From contig JNJD01000007.1 in the NCBI GenBank assembly GCA_000702685.1, positions 1 to 64,000 on the forward strand: DNA of 64,000 nucleotides. The letters run 5' to 3'. The notes beneath the pieces are model-generated. The model worked only from the letters and a program-made list of their open reading frames with translations. It did not search any database and was not told the origin of the DNA. The position numbers and the translations under genes are program-made. Positions 25,724 through 34,430 of this stretch are shown here, in pieces; positions within the stretch are counted from its first letter, which is position 1; each line of letters begins with the position of its first letter. Origin of the DNA: Lachnospiraceae bacterium AC2028 (GTDB lineage Bacteria > Bacillota > Clostridia > Lachnospirales > Lachnospiraceae).

Positions 25724-28300
25724 TCAGAGCTTCATTCCGGGTCTTCCGTGGCAGGCCTTGAACTTCTTGCCGCTGCCGCAGGGGCAGGGATCGTTGGGAT
25801 AAACCTTCTGGGCCGATCTGGTCTTGGGAGCTCTGGGGCCGGAATCATCCTTGTTGGTACCGGTGACCTGAGCAACCTGCTCACGCTCCACTTTCTGTTC
25901 AACCTTTATATGCATAAGAAGCTTGACGGTATCTTCCTGAATGTTCTGGATCAGCTCGTCAAACATCGCATAACCCTGATTCCTGTATTCGATAAGAGGA
26001 TCCTTCTGGCCGTAGGATGCAAGTCCCGCACCCTGTTCCATGATGGCCATGTCATCGATATGACCCATCCACTTTCTGTCTATGGTACGAAGCAGGATGA
26101 CTCTCTCGACTTCACGGATTGCTTCGGGATCGGGGAATTCGGCTTCCTTGGTCTCATAGAACTTGACGGCCTCTTCCTTGAGAGCCTGCTTGATGCTGTT
26201 CTTTTTGAGCTTGCTCATTCTCTCCTTGGTAATGGGCTCGAGAGGAATGATGGGAAGAAGGATCTCATTGAGTTCCGTGAAATCCCAGTTATCGGATGAA
26301 ACATCATCATTGATGCAGATATCAACGCTTCTTTCGACGATGTCGGTGATCATCTTATAGATGTAATCCCTCATGCTCTCGCCGTCGAGAACCTTGCGTC
26401 TCTCTTCATATATGATCTGTCTCTGCTCGCTCATGACCTTGTCATATTCGAGGAGATTCTTACGGATACCGAAGTTGTTGGACTCGATCCTCTTCTGTGC
26501 GGTCTCGATGGCACCGGTAAGCGCCTTGTGCTCGATCTCCTGACCCTCGGGAATTCCGAGTGCATTGAACATCGAGATGAGTCTCTCGGAACCGAACAGT
26601 CTCATCAGATCGTCTTCAAGTGAGATATAGAATTTGGATTCACCGGGATCGCCCTGACGTCCGGAACGTCCGCGGAGCTGGTTGTCGATACGTCTTGATT
26701 CATGACGCTCGGTGCCGATTATCTTAAGACCGCCTGCGGCAAGTGCTTCCTCGTCAAGCTTGATATCGGTACCACGTCCTGCCATGTTGGTTGCAATGGT
26801 GACATTTCCGTGTATACCTGCCTGAGCTACGATCTCAGCTTCTCTTTCATGGAACTTCGCATTGAGGACTTCATGCTTGATGCCTGCCTTGCTGAAGATC
26901 CTGCTGAGCTCTTCCGATGCATCGATGTTGATCGTACCGATCAGAACGGGCTGACCCTTTTCGTGGGCTTCGATAGTTGCCTGAAGGATCGCATTCAGCT
27001 TTTCCTTCTTGGTCTTATATACCGCATCCTGAAGGTCTTTTCTGATGACGGGTTTATTGGTGGGAATGGTAACGACGGGCATTCCGTAGATCTCTCTGAA
27101 CTCCGCTTCCTCTGTGAGTGCGGTACCGGTCATGCCGGATTTCTTTTCGAAGAGATTGAAGAAGTTCTGGAAGGTTATGGTTGCGAGGGTCTTGGACTCG
27201 CGCTTTACCTTTACATGCTCCTTAGCCTCGATCGCCTGATGGAGACCGTCGGAGAATCTTCTTCCGGGCATGATACGTCCGGTGAATTCATCTACGATAA
27301 GGATCTGATCGTCCTTAACAACGTAATCCTGATCCTTGAACATCAGGTTGTGTGCTCTGAGTGCAAGGATGATATTGTGGTTGATCTCGGTATTCTCGGG
27401 ATCGGAAAGGTTCTCGATATGGAAGAACTGCTCGACACGCGCGGTACCTGCTTCGGTAAGATTGACTATCTTGTCCTTCTCATTGACAACAAAGTCGCCG
27501 GTCTCTTCCTGTGTGATACCCATGATGGCATCCATCTTGGAAAGTTCCTTGACGTCATCGCCGCGCTTGAGCTGTCTGGCAAGAAGATCGCACATCTCGT
27601 AAAGAGCAGTGGATTTGCCGCTCTGTCCGGAAATGATAAGAGGAGTTCTGGCTTCGTCAATAAGAACGGAGTCGACCTCGTCGATGATACAGAAATTAAG
27701 ATCCCTGAGAACAAGCTGCTTCTTATAGATAGCCATATTGTCCCTGAGATAGTCGAATCCGAGTTCGTTGTTGGTGACATAGGTAATGTCGCAGTTATAT
27801 GCCTGCTGTCTTTCCTCGGAATTCATCGAGTTAAGGACACAGCCTACGGTAAGTCCGAGGAATCTGTGTACTTCACCCATCCATTCGGCGTCACGGTTTG
27901 CAAGATAATCGTTAACGGTAACGATATGCACGCCCCTGCCGGTAAGTGCGTTGAGATAAGCGGGACAGGTGGACACGAGGGTCTTACCTTCACCGGTTCT
28001 CATCTCGGCAATGTTGCCCTGATGAAGAACGATGCCGCCTATGAGCTGTACCCTGAAGTGCTCAAGTCCTATGCTTCTCTTTGCTGCCTCTCTTACGACC
28101 GCAAAAGCCTCGGGAAGTATATCATCAAGGGTCTCGCCCTTTTCAAGACGTTCCTTGAACCAGGGAGTCTTTTTCCTGAGCTCCTCATCCGAAAGAGCCT
28201 GCATCTCGGGTCTCAGGCTTTCTATTTTATCAACGATAGGATAAATCTTTTTAAGTTCTCTATCGGAATAAGTTCCGAATATTTTTTCAACAAGTTTCAT
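25724..28300 (-). CDS. secA: Preprotein translocase ATPase SecA
   Basis: SecA drives protein export through SecYEG. At 858 aa it is full length. It shows Walker [11 protein letters not shown] (about residue 103), the DEAD-box-like DEVDS, the preprotein cross-linking region, the second helicase half with [12 protein letters not shown] and [13 protein letters not shown], and a C-terminal zinc motif [14 protein letters not shown] (CxCx8CH) that binds SecB or the ribosome in relatives. The linker before the tail ([18 protein letters not shown]) is short. It precedes prfB in the same direction, a frequent secA-prfB order in Firmicutes. Confidence 0.98.
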   Translation of the reverse strand: MKLVEKIFGTYSDRELKKIYPIVDKIESLRPEMQALSDEELRKKTPWFKERLEKGETLDDILPEAFAVVREAAKRSIGLEHFRVQLIGGIVLHQGNIAEMRTGEGKTLVSTCPAYLNALTGRGVHIVTVNDYLANRDAEWMGEVHRFLGLTVGCVLNSMNSEERQQAYNCDITYVTNNELGFDYLRDNMAIYKKQLVLRDLNFCIIDEVDSVLIDEARTPLIISGQSGKSTALYEMCDLLARQLKRGDDVKELSKMDAIMGITQEETGDFVVNEKDKIVNLTEAGTARVEQFFHIENLSDPENTEINHNIILALRAHNLMFKDQDYVVKDDQILIVDEFTGRIMPGRRFSDGLHQAIEAKEHVKVKRESKTLATITFQNFFNLFEKKSGMTGTALTEEAEFREIYGMPVVTIPTNKPVIRKDLQDAVYKTKKEKLNAILQATIEAHEKGQPVLIGTINIDASEELSRIFSKAGIKHEVLNAKFHEREAEIVAQAGIHGNVTIATNMAGRGTDIKLDEEALAAGGLKIIGTERHESRRIDNQLRGRSGRQGDPGESKFYISLEDDLMRLFGSERLISMFNALGIPEGQEIEHKALTGAIETAQKRIESNNFGIRKNLLEYDKVMSEQRQIIYEERRKVLDGESMRDYIYKMITDIVERSVDICINDDVSSDNWDFTELNEILLPIIPLEPITKERMSKLKKNSIKQALKEEAVKFYETKEAEFPDPEAIREVERVILLRTIDRKWMGHIDDMAIMEQGAGLASYGQKDPLIEYRNQGYAMFDELIQNIQEDTVKLLMHIKVEQKVEREQVAQVTGTNKDDSGPRAPKTRSAQKVYPNDPCPCGSGKKFKACHGRPGMKL

Positions 28301-28388
28301 AATCTGTCTTTTACCTCACATCCGACTATTTTATCAGAAATGAGGGGTTCTTTCAATGAAAAGGATGTATACGGATCCGCGTGCCCGT

Positions 28389-29018
28389 TCAGAATCCGAG
28401 AGTATCATTTACGAGTATGACGTGGATCCTTCCCGCATGTCTCGAATATCTGGTGATCAGTATCTGGCAGCATATGGTGTCCGGAGATTTGCAGTTAAAG
28501 CAGGAGCCGGTCTTCGAACAGGGTGTCTGAAGCCCGAATCTCTGTGCGTTGATGGGTGCCGCGACATTTCTGGCCCTCTTCATTGCGGCATCGACATCGC
28601 TGCAGACCTTATTCATCCCGACAATGAATATCACCTTTTTGGGACCCTGTGCGATCATGGAAACCCTGTTTGAATTTCCGTCAATATTGATAAGAACGCC
28701 GTCCTCGGTCATCGCATTGGTGCTCGCAAGAAAAATATCCGCATCATAGGATTCCATCATTGCCGCTCTCTTATCGGCAGCCGCATCCCTGTCTATGAAG
28801 CTGTAATTCCCGTTCTTGACCGCTTCGACAAGTCCGATCTCATGGGCACTCATGGCTCCGCCCATCGCAATGCTTGACCCTTCGGGGATCAGTTCGAGCG
28901 CCTTCTTCAGTGCCTCTTCCTTATCCGCGGCATAATAACCGGTCATATTGCGGGATTCCAGTCCCTTGATGACTTTCTGTGCGAGCAGTTCATTTCTTTT
29001 GATGATGTTCTCGTTCAT
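28389..29018 (-). CDS. LUD-domain protein (lactate utilisation/YkgG-like)
   Basis: The 209-residue protein consists of a single LUD (DUF162) domain: LIPEGSSIAMGGAMSAHEIGLVEAV (about 42-66), ADIFLASTNAMTEDGVLINIDGNSNRVSMIAQGPKKVIFIVG (about 92-135) and a C-terminal TPCSKTGSCFNCKSPDTICC cluster. LutC-type proteins take part in lactate oxidation together with LutA and LutB, but those genes are not in the window. Stand-alone members of this subtype with a Cys-rich tail are common in Clostridia and have no settled role; the cysteines could bind metal. Confidence 0.85.
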   Translation of the reverse strand: MNENIIKRNELLAQKVIKGLESRNMTGYYAADKEEALKKALELIPEGSSIAMGGAMSAHEIGLVEAVKNGNYSFIDRDAAADKRAAMMESYDADIFLASTNAMTEDGVLINIDGNSNRVSMIAQGPKKVIFIVGMNKVCSDVDAAMKRARNVAAPINAQRFGLQTPCSKTGSCFNCKSPDTICCQILITRYSRHAGRIHVILVNDTLGF

Positions 29019-29126
29019 ATGCGTTCTCCTTTTCCCGTAAGGTATGCGGGCAAACCACTTAGGTCAATGATATACAAAATCATCGGGCATGTCGAATTAA
29101 TTAGTTATTAACTTAAAATTAAGTTC

Positions 29127-29168
29127 TTGAAAATACCTGTTATTTTATTTATAATGTAACCGCTTTCA
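29127..29168 (+). promoter_or_regulatory. Promoter overlapped by a LacI-type operator
   Basis: TTGAAA (29127-29132) and TATAAT (29150-29155) are separated by 17 bp, a near-consensus vegetative promoter. The 14-mer TGTAACCGCTTTCA (29155-29168) starts at the last base of the -10 box and fits the LacI/CcpA-family operator pattern TGNAANCGNTTNCA. A bound repressor would cover the transcription start. The downstream gene encodes a LacI-type DNA-binding domain, so autoregulation is the simplest reading. A CcpA site (catabolite repression) is the alternative. Confidence 0.8.
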
Positions 29169-29217
29169 TCAAAACAGCACATTTTCAGTATTTTTAACCG
29201 TATTTTTGGAGGGCGAA

Positions 29218-30837
29218 GTGAAAGATAATACCGTCACCATATATGATATTTCCGAAAAGGCCGGCGTATCCATCGCCACCGTATCCAGGGTTCTGAACAA
29301 TTCGGGATCCGTAAGCGAAAAGACCAAGAAAAAGGTCATGGATGCGATCAACGATACCGGATACACTCCCAATGCTTTCGCAAGAGGGCTCGGACTCAAT
29401 ACTCCCGGCAGACCGGTCAAGGCATTCATGGATGATGAATTCCTGCTCGAAAGTGCAACGGCATCCAAACTGTTCCACGAATATGCACAAAGCACACCCA
29501 TCCTCGATTACCACTGCCACATCTCTCCCAAGGAGATCGCGGAGGACAGACGTTTCGAAAACATCGCGCAGGTCTGGCTCGGCGGCGACCATTACAAATG
29601 GCGCTTCATGAGAAGCTGCGGGATCGAGGAAAAGTACATAACCGGCAAGGCATCCGACCATGACAAGTTCATTAAATGGGCAACATGTCTCGGAAAAGCG
29701 ATCGGCAATCCGCTCTATCACTGGAGTCATCTCGAGCTTCAGAGATACTTTGATTACCACGGACACCTCTGCGAAGAAACGGCTGAGGAAGTATGGGAGC
29801 TGTGCAACAAAAAGCTTGCCGAACCGGATATGAGCGCAAGAGGCCTGATCAAAAAGAGCGGCGTCACCCTTCTTTGCACCACCGACGATCCCATAGACGA
29901 TCTTCACTGGCATAAGCAGATAAGGGAAGATGAATCGTTCGACGTAAAGGTCCTTCCCGCATGGCGTCCCGACAGAGCCATGAACATCGAAAAGCACGAT
30001 TACAAGGATTATCTCAAGAAGCTCGCTTCCGTTTCGGGCGTCGGCAAGATCAAGACCTTCGAAGACCTCAAATCCGCTCTGAAAAAGAGAATGGAATTCT
30101 TCAAAGAACAGGGCTGTGTGGTTTCCGATCACGGTCTGGAATTCCTTATGTACTACCCTGCGACCGATGAGGAGATAGAGGCGATATTTGCCGCCAGACT
30201 TTATAACATGCCCGTCTCCAAGGAGGACGAATACAAGTTCAAGACGGCATTCATGTCCTTCATGGCATGCGAATACGTCAAGGCGGACTGGACGATGCAG
30301 CTCCACTACGGATGCAAGCGTGATAACAATACGGCGATGTTCAAGTCGATCGGTCCGGATACCGGATTCGACTGTATCAACAACCACACTCCTTCCGATC
30401 AGTGTGCCGATTTTCTCGATTCACTGGAAAAATTCGGAAATCTGCCGAGAACGATCCTTTACTCACTCAACCCGATCGATAATGCATACATCGGCACGAT
30501 CATCGGATGCTTCCAGGATTCCACAGCGGTAGGCAAGATCCAGCAGGGAAGCGCATGGTGGTTCAACGATCACATAAAGGGAATGACCGATCAGATAAAG
30601 TCACTTGCCGCACTCGGAAATCTCTCCGGATTCGTCGGAATGCTGACTGACTCCAGATCGTTCTTAAGCTACACGCGCCACGAGTATTTCCGAAGGATAC
30701 TGTGCAATATTCTCGGTGACTGGGTAGAAAAGGGAGAATTCCCCGAAGACTACAAGATACTCGGTAAGATCGTGGAAGACATCTCCTACTACAATGCGGT
30801 CAGATATTTCAAGTTCCCGCTCGAAGATAAGAAATGA
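29218..30837 (+). CDS. LacI-type DNA-binding domain fused to uronate isomerase (UxaC)
   Basis: A 539-residue fusion. Residues 5-50 are a complete LacI helix-turn-helix (TIYDISEKAGVSIATVSRVLN), and residues 51-61 keep the LacI hinge (PNAFARGLGLN). From residue 67 the protein is a full-length glucuronate/galacturonate isomerase: AFMDDEFLL, metal ligands H99 and H101 in DYHCH, WWFNDHIKGM, MLTDSRSFLSYTRHEYFRRIL. Residue 67 falls where the free enzyme starts: the HxH sits 66 residues later than in E. coli UxaC. GTG at 29218 follows GGAGG. UxaC converts D-glucuronate to D-fructuronate and D-galacturonate to D-tagaturonate. No other uronate genes are adjacent. The LacI sugar-sensing domain is missing; the enzyme takes its place. 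Confidence 0.93.
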   Translation: MKDNTVTIYDISEKAGVSIATVSRVLNNSGSVSEKTKKKVMDAINDTGYTPNAFARGLGLNTPGRPVKAFMDDEFLLESATASKLFHEYAQSTPILDYHCHISPKEIAEDRRFENIAQVWLGGDHYKWRFMRSCGIEEKYITGKASDHDKFIKWATCLGKAIGNPLYHWSHLELQRYFDYHGHLCEETAEEVWELCNKKLAEPDMSARGLIKKSGVTLLCTTDDPIDDLHWHKQIREDESFDVKVLPAWRPDRAMNIEKHDYKDYLKKLASVSGVGKIKTFEDLKSALKKRMEFFKEQGCVVSDHGLEFLMYYPATDEEIEAIFAARLYNMPVSKEDEYKFKTAFMSFMACEYVKADWTMQLHYGCKRDNNTAMFKSIGPDTGFDCINNHTPSDQCADFLDSLEKFGNLPRTILYSLNPIDNAYIGTIIGCFQDSTAVGKIQQGSAWWFNDHIKGMTDQIKSLAALGNLSGFVGMLTDSRSFLSYTRHEYFRRILCNILGDWVEKGEFPEDYKILGKIVEDISYYNAVRYFKFPLEDKK

Positions 30838-31938
30838 TCACTGGAAGATCCAGTTGTAGTAAGGGAGTATCCTGATATCGGTATTATACGCGCTCTTTAA
30901 AAAGAGAACGAAGAAAGCTATAAACGCACCACAGATAAGGACTGTCCACACAGTCCTTATTTTTTTATCCTCGATCTTTCTTATCAGGGAAGGGATAAAG
31001 AAGATATTTGTCACATTCAGATAGAAGCCTATACGTGAGATCTCCGGCATAAAGGAACAGAAGACATACAGAAGAAGTGCCCAGAGATTGCAGTAGAATC
31101 CGAACTTAAGCTTGGGATCTTCTTCCACCTTCTCCCGGTAGATCAGAGCAAATATGAATACCGCTGCAGCCTTGGCGATATTTGTAATGCTCGTCTGGCC
31201 GGTGTCAAACATCGATCCCTCATAAAACGGATAGAAAACAAAGATGATCCTGCGGTAAAGACCCGGCATGAAAAGAAGCGTCGCGCAGAAAATACCGATG
31301 ATCAGATGCCCTATCCGGTTCCAGTTCACGGTAGCAAGAAGATATAACGGGATGACGATCAGCACCGACTTATGGCAAAGCGCCGCAGCCGCGATGATCG
31401 CGAAGAATTTTATATAGTCTTTCTTCAGCACATATTTGACCGAATACATCGCTGCGGAAAGAGCCAGATAATATCTGACATTATTCAGGCTTCCGAAATA
31501 GTAGCCCGCAGTCATAAATATAAACAGGGAAAAAACAAACCACTCGCTCTGATCATAAATGGATTTAACCATCAGAAAGACGGTCACGAGTGAAAAGAAA
31601 GCGAATATCGGAAGGTAATTATCGTAATCAAGAAACCATTGAAGAAATCTGACGATATATCTGAAACCTATCTCATAGCTGACATGCCTGTCCTGTGCAA
31701 TGAGATTGAAATTGTCGCGGTACACCCAGTAATCGTTGCCGACCGCGATCCTGCATACGGATACGGCGGACAACAGGATAAAGATCGCAAGGGCGAGGAT
31801 CCTGTTTCTTGCGGTAAGCCTGGATGTGTATGGAGTTTGAAGCCTGAAATCGCCGGCAGGTGAAGTGCCTATCCCGAATGCCAGGAAGACCACCACTGCG
31901 GTCAGAGCGATATACAGGAACAATCCGTAGGTTATCAT
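30838..31938 (-). CDS. EpsG-family polysaccharide polymerase-like membrane protein
   Basis: A 366-residue protein with about ten transmembrane helices. It has the EpsG/Wzy-like pattern VGNDYWVYRDNFNLIAQDRHVSYEIGFRYIVRFLQ (about residues 65-100), then YFGSLNNVRYYLALSAAMYS and LCHKSVLIVIPLYLL (about 180-195), where the conserved H is typical. EpsG proteins act in exopolysaccharide assembly at the membrane. It overlaps the Wzz-like gene by 4 bp. Its stop codon directly abuts that of the convergent LacI-UxaC fusion, with no intergenic base. Confidence 0.83.
   Translation of the reverse strand: MITYGLFLYIALTAVVVFLAFGIGTSPAGDFRLQTPYTSRLTARNRILALAIFILLSAVSVCRIAVGNDYWVYRDNFNLIAQDRHVSYEIGFRYIVRFLQWFLDYDNYLPIFAFFSLVTVFLMVKSIYDQSEWFVFSLFIFMTAGYYFGSLNNVRYYLALSAAMYSVKYVLKKDYIKFFAIIAAAALCHKSVLIVIPLYLLATVNWNRIGHLIIGIFCATLLFMPGLYRRIIFVFYPFYEGSMFDTGQTSITNIAKAAAVFIFALIYREKVEEDPKLKFGFYCNLWALLLYVFCSFMPEISRIGFYLNVTNIFFIPSLIRKIEDKKIRTVWTVLICGAFIAFFVLFLKSAYNTDIRILPYYNWIFQ
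30937..30965 (+). terminator. Terminator of the fusion gene, inside the opposite gene
   Basis: A perfect 9-bp stem (AAGGACTGT / ACAGTCCTT, loop CCAC) is followed on the plus strand by ATTTTTTTA. It starts 100 bp after the fusion gene's stop. It lies wholly within the coding sequence of the convergent EpsG-like gene, where the minus strand encodes the segment KIRTVWTVLIC. Confidence 0.85.
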
Positions 31939-32990
31939 TTCTTATTCGCTGCGTCGTCCGCAAATCTTGACTTCCTGCCGATGTAATATGCCCTTATAAG
32001 AGCATCGTCCGAATCGGCAAGGATTGCACACATGGGTTCTTTGTCGCACCTGCTCAAAAGCGAGATCGCACGCTCATCGTTTTTGGGCATCTCTTTGGAA
32101 CTGAATACATAAACGACAGGCTTGTCACATTTATTGATAAGTCCGATCAGACCCTCCGATTCGGGATCGGACAGATCGAGTGCTTCATCTCCGGGTTTAG
32201 CGCCCGCTTTCTTAAGTTCTTCGATAACCGCGGAAATTTTTTCTTTTCCCAGAACGGAAGCTACGGTAAAGCCTTCATCTCCCGACAGATCCTCAAGGCT
32301 CTCGGAAAGATTCGCGCTTGTAAGCGTACCCGCAGCGGGAAGGTGATATCTTTTTTCGATTGTTTCGGGAAGGATGATCCTGTCATCCGAAAGAATACGG
32401 CACGAAACATAAAGTGCGGAGAAGAACAGTCCGGCAAACGCGCCGAGGATGATCGCACGTAAGACTCTTATATCGGGAGGCACGGGATTTACATCCTCGG
32501 GATCTCCGATGAGTCTCGTTGACATTATCTCCGGAAGACTCTGAGCATAAGCATCCACTCCCGTAACGGCGGCTTTCATTATCCTGACGCACATATCGGG
32601 ATCGGAATTTTCTACCTGAAGAGTAAGAACCTTTACGTCGGACTTAAGGGTCGCAAGGAAGGATGATCTTACCGTGCCCTCATCAAGTCCGGGATCTGCT
32701 CTTAAGATCTCGTCGACTACGGCGGAATCCTTCGACATCTGCTCCCAGGTATATTTATTGAAATAGATCAGCTCGTTGGAGCCCGCCTCGGGAATGTACT
32801 CGAGATAGACGTCTGTCTCGATCCGGTATTTCTTTTCCTGTGAGAGTCTGTAGATAAGATGTATCGCACAAACCGCCGCTGCCGCGAGCACGGCAGAGAT
32901 GATAACGATATGGATCCTTTTTATGAATCTGAGAGCAAAAAGTCTGCCGCTAACAGGTTCGTCACCGTATCTCATTTCCCAGAGTTTCAT
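31935..32990 (-). CDS. Wzz/YveK-like chain-length determinant protein
   Basis: The 351-residue protein has the polysaccharide co-polymerase layout: a transmembrane helix near residues 27-50, an extracytoplasmic alpha/beta domain (51-175), and a second helix (about 178-197) preceded by PVPPDIRVLRA. The C-terminal cytoplasmic part (about 200-351) resembles a BY-kinase-like domain in length but has no Walker A motif, so kinase activity is unlikely. The gene sits between a YczE-like protein (1 bp) and EpsG (4-bp overlap). Confidence 0.75.
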   Translation of the reverse strand: MKLWEMRYGDEPVSGRLFALRFIKRIHIVIISAVLAAAAVCAIHLIYRLSQEKKYRIETDVYLEYIPEAGSNELIYFNKYTWEQMSKDSAVVDEILRADPGLDEGTVRSSFLATLKSDVKVLTLQVENSDPDMCVRIMKAAVTGVDAYAQSLPEIMSTRLIGDPEDVNPVPPDIRVLRAIILGAFAGLFFSALYVSCRILSDDRIILPETIEKRYHLPAAGTLTSANLSESLEDLSGDEGFTVASVLGKEKISAVIEELKKAGAKPGDEALDLSDPESEGLIGLINKCDKPVVYVFSSKEMPKNDERAISLLSRCDKEPMCAILADSDDALIRAYYIGRKSRFADDAANKK

Positions 32991-32991
32991 C

Positions 32992-33675
32992 TTAATTCTC
33001 CGTTTTTTTGAAAATATGTTTATTCATGAACTTGCCCACGCATGTGATCGCAGGTCCGAGGAACAGTGCCATAAGAACGGTTCCGATATAAAGCTTTCCT
33101 CCGAGAAGGAATCCTATCAGAACGGCGAGGAGGTCATAAACTATCCTTACGATAAAAAAGGGGATCTTCTTAAATGCATCGCACAGGATCTTGCCGAGTC
33201 CGTCATAGGGGCTCAGTCCCATTCTTGAATTCATATAAACCGCTGCGCTTATAAGAAAGCCGGCGAGTCCGAGGATGAATGTCACCGGTCTTGCAACAGG
33301 TCCCATAAAGAATCCTTCGGGGAATACAAGTCCGATCACCCATCTTGTAAAGTCGACCGTATATCCGACCAGGATCATATTGGCAATGGATCCGGGACCG
33401 ATCTGTCTGATGCCGGTGATGAGTATCACAATGATGAACATCACCAGATTAAGTGCAAACTGCCAGTTGCCGAGAGTCGTTCCGATAGCGCCCGCTACAT
33501 TGACATTCATATATGTATAGGGATCCGTGCCGAGATCGGTCTCAAGGAGAAATCCCAGCGTGATGCCCATACAGAGAACACCGCATACGACCATTATCAC
33601 GTTCGCAATAAAAGCCTTTTTATCAGTCTTGAATCTTTCATATCCGGCCCATGACCGAAGATCGAATTTTTTCAT
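32992..33675 (-). CDS. YczE/YitT-like membrane protein
   Basis: The 227-residue protein has about six transmembrane segments. MGITLGFLLETDLGTDPYTYMN (about 32-53) and MNSRMGLSPYDGLGKILCDAF show the paired LG.DP / LGLSP..GL motifs of YczE/YitT-type membrane proteins of unknown function. The start at MKKFDLRSW overlaps the HAD phosphatase stop as ATGA; the open frame upstream is antisense to other coding sequence. A transport role is possible but unproven. Confidence 0.8.
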   Translation of the reverse strand: MKKFDLRSWAGYERFKTDKKAFIANVIMVVCGVLCMGITLGFLLETDLGTDPYTYMNVNVAGAIGTTLGNWQFALNLVMFIIVILITGIRQIGPGSIANMILVGYTVDFTRWVIGLVFPEGFFMGPVARPVTFILGLAGFLISAAVYMNSRMGLSPYDGLGKILCDAFKKIPFFIVRIVYDLLAVLIGFLLGGKLYIGTVLMALFLGPAITCVGKFMNKHIFKKTEN

Positions 33676-34319
33676 CCTGTGATCACTCCCGGAAGTTCGT
33701 GTAATGTAGGAATTGTTTTGTAAATATATGAAGCCATCTCCGGCTCTTCGTCCGTCTGGTCCGGAACAAATACAACCTTCAGTCCCGCCCTGTATGCGGA
33801 CATGATTCCGTTCGGAGCATCCTCTACCGCGAGACACTCATCCGGAGAAAAGCCGAGCGTTTTATACGCCTTCTCATATACATCGGGCGCCGGCTTTCCG
33901 AACTTGCAGTCGGCTGCGGAGCAGATCTTATCGAAATGCGTATCCAGGCCCAGGCTTCCGAGATATCTCATGGTCCTCTCCATATCGGTGGCCGTTGCGA
34001 CCGCCCTCAGGATGCCGTGCTCTTTAAGCCAGTCGAGCGCTTCGATCGCACCGGGTTTGACCTGTATTCCTTCTTTTTTCACAATATCTTCGTAAAGAAG
34101 CTTTCTGTAAGCCCTGACCTCGTCATAATCGAAGGAATCTCCGAACCACTCCCTGAACCTGTCATATGCAAAGGGCCTTCCGAGACTCCTGAGCTGCAGA
34201 TACATCTCTTCCGTCATATGAAATCCGAAATGCCCGCAGGCCGCCGGCCAGCATCTTCTATAGTATTTTTCCGTGTCCAGAACCGTACCGTCCAGATCAA
34301 AAATTACAGCGCGTATCAT
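33672..34319 (-). CDS. HAD-superfamily phosphatase/phosphomutase (beta-PGM-like)
   Basis: The 215-residue subfamily IA hydrolase has motif I DLDGTVLDTE (nucleophile Asp8, acid Asp10), a helical cap, motif II VATATD, motif III KPAPDVYEKA and motif IV VEDAPNGIMSAYRAGL. The VEDAPNGI sequence is close to the beta-phosphoglucomutase/sugar phosphatase group. The ATG at 34319 lacks a clear ribosome binding site. It is the first gene of a four-gene overlapping operon with polysaccharide genes, so a sugar-phosphate substrate is plausible. Confidence 0.88.
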   Translation of the reverse strand: MIRAVIFDLDGTVLDTEKYYRRCWPAACGHFGFHMTEEMYLQLRSLGRPFAYDRFREWFGDSFDYDEVRAYRKLLYEDIVKKEGIQVKPGAIEALDWLKEHGILRAVATATDMERTMRYLGSLGLDTHFDKICSAADCKFGKPAPDVYEKAYKTLGFSPDECLAVEDAPNGIMSAYRAGLKVVFVPDQTDEEPEMASYIYKTIPTLHELPGVITG

Positions 34320-34430
34320 AAGGTTTGAAATACTATTTCCTACTATGTTAAAATCATACCGATTAATTGTAATATTTACCGTATTTAACGTCAACTTTTG
34401 AAGCACCCGGGCTTCAACTCAGGAGAGAAA

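Noticed and set aside
26702-28420. 572-codon open frame antisense to secA
   Set aside because: It is a mirror of the secA codon pattern, has no ribosome binding site or recognisable domain, and secA on the other strand is certain.
28356-28673. 105-codon plus-strand frame between secA and the LUD gene
   Set aside because: Most of it is antisense to the LUD coding sequence. No family is recognised and a good start site is lacking.
29218-29420. Possibility that the LacI part is a separate short gene and UxaC starts at an internal codon
   Set aside because: There is no stop codon between the two parts, and the UxaC start position has GTC with no Shine-Dalgarno nearby; the only strong GGAGG lies before the HTH part. 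One fused product is the better reading.
29194-30387. 397-codon open frame antisense to the LacI-UxaC fusion
   Set aside because: It is a frame shadow of a clearly conserved gene, and its protein has no coherent domain.
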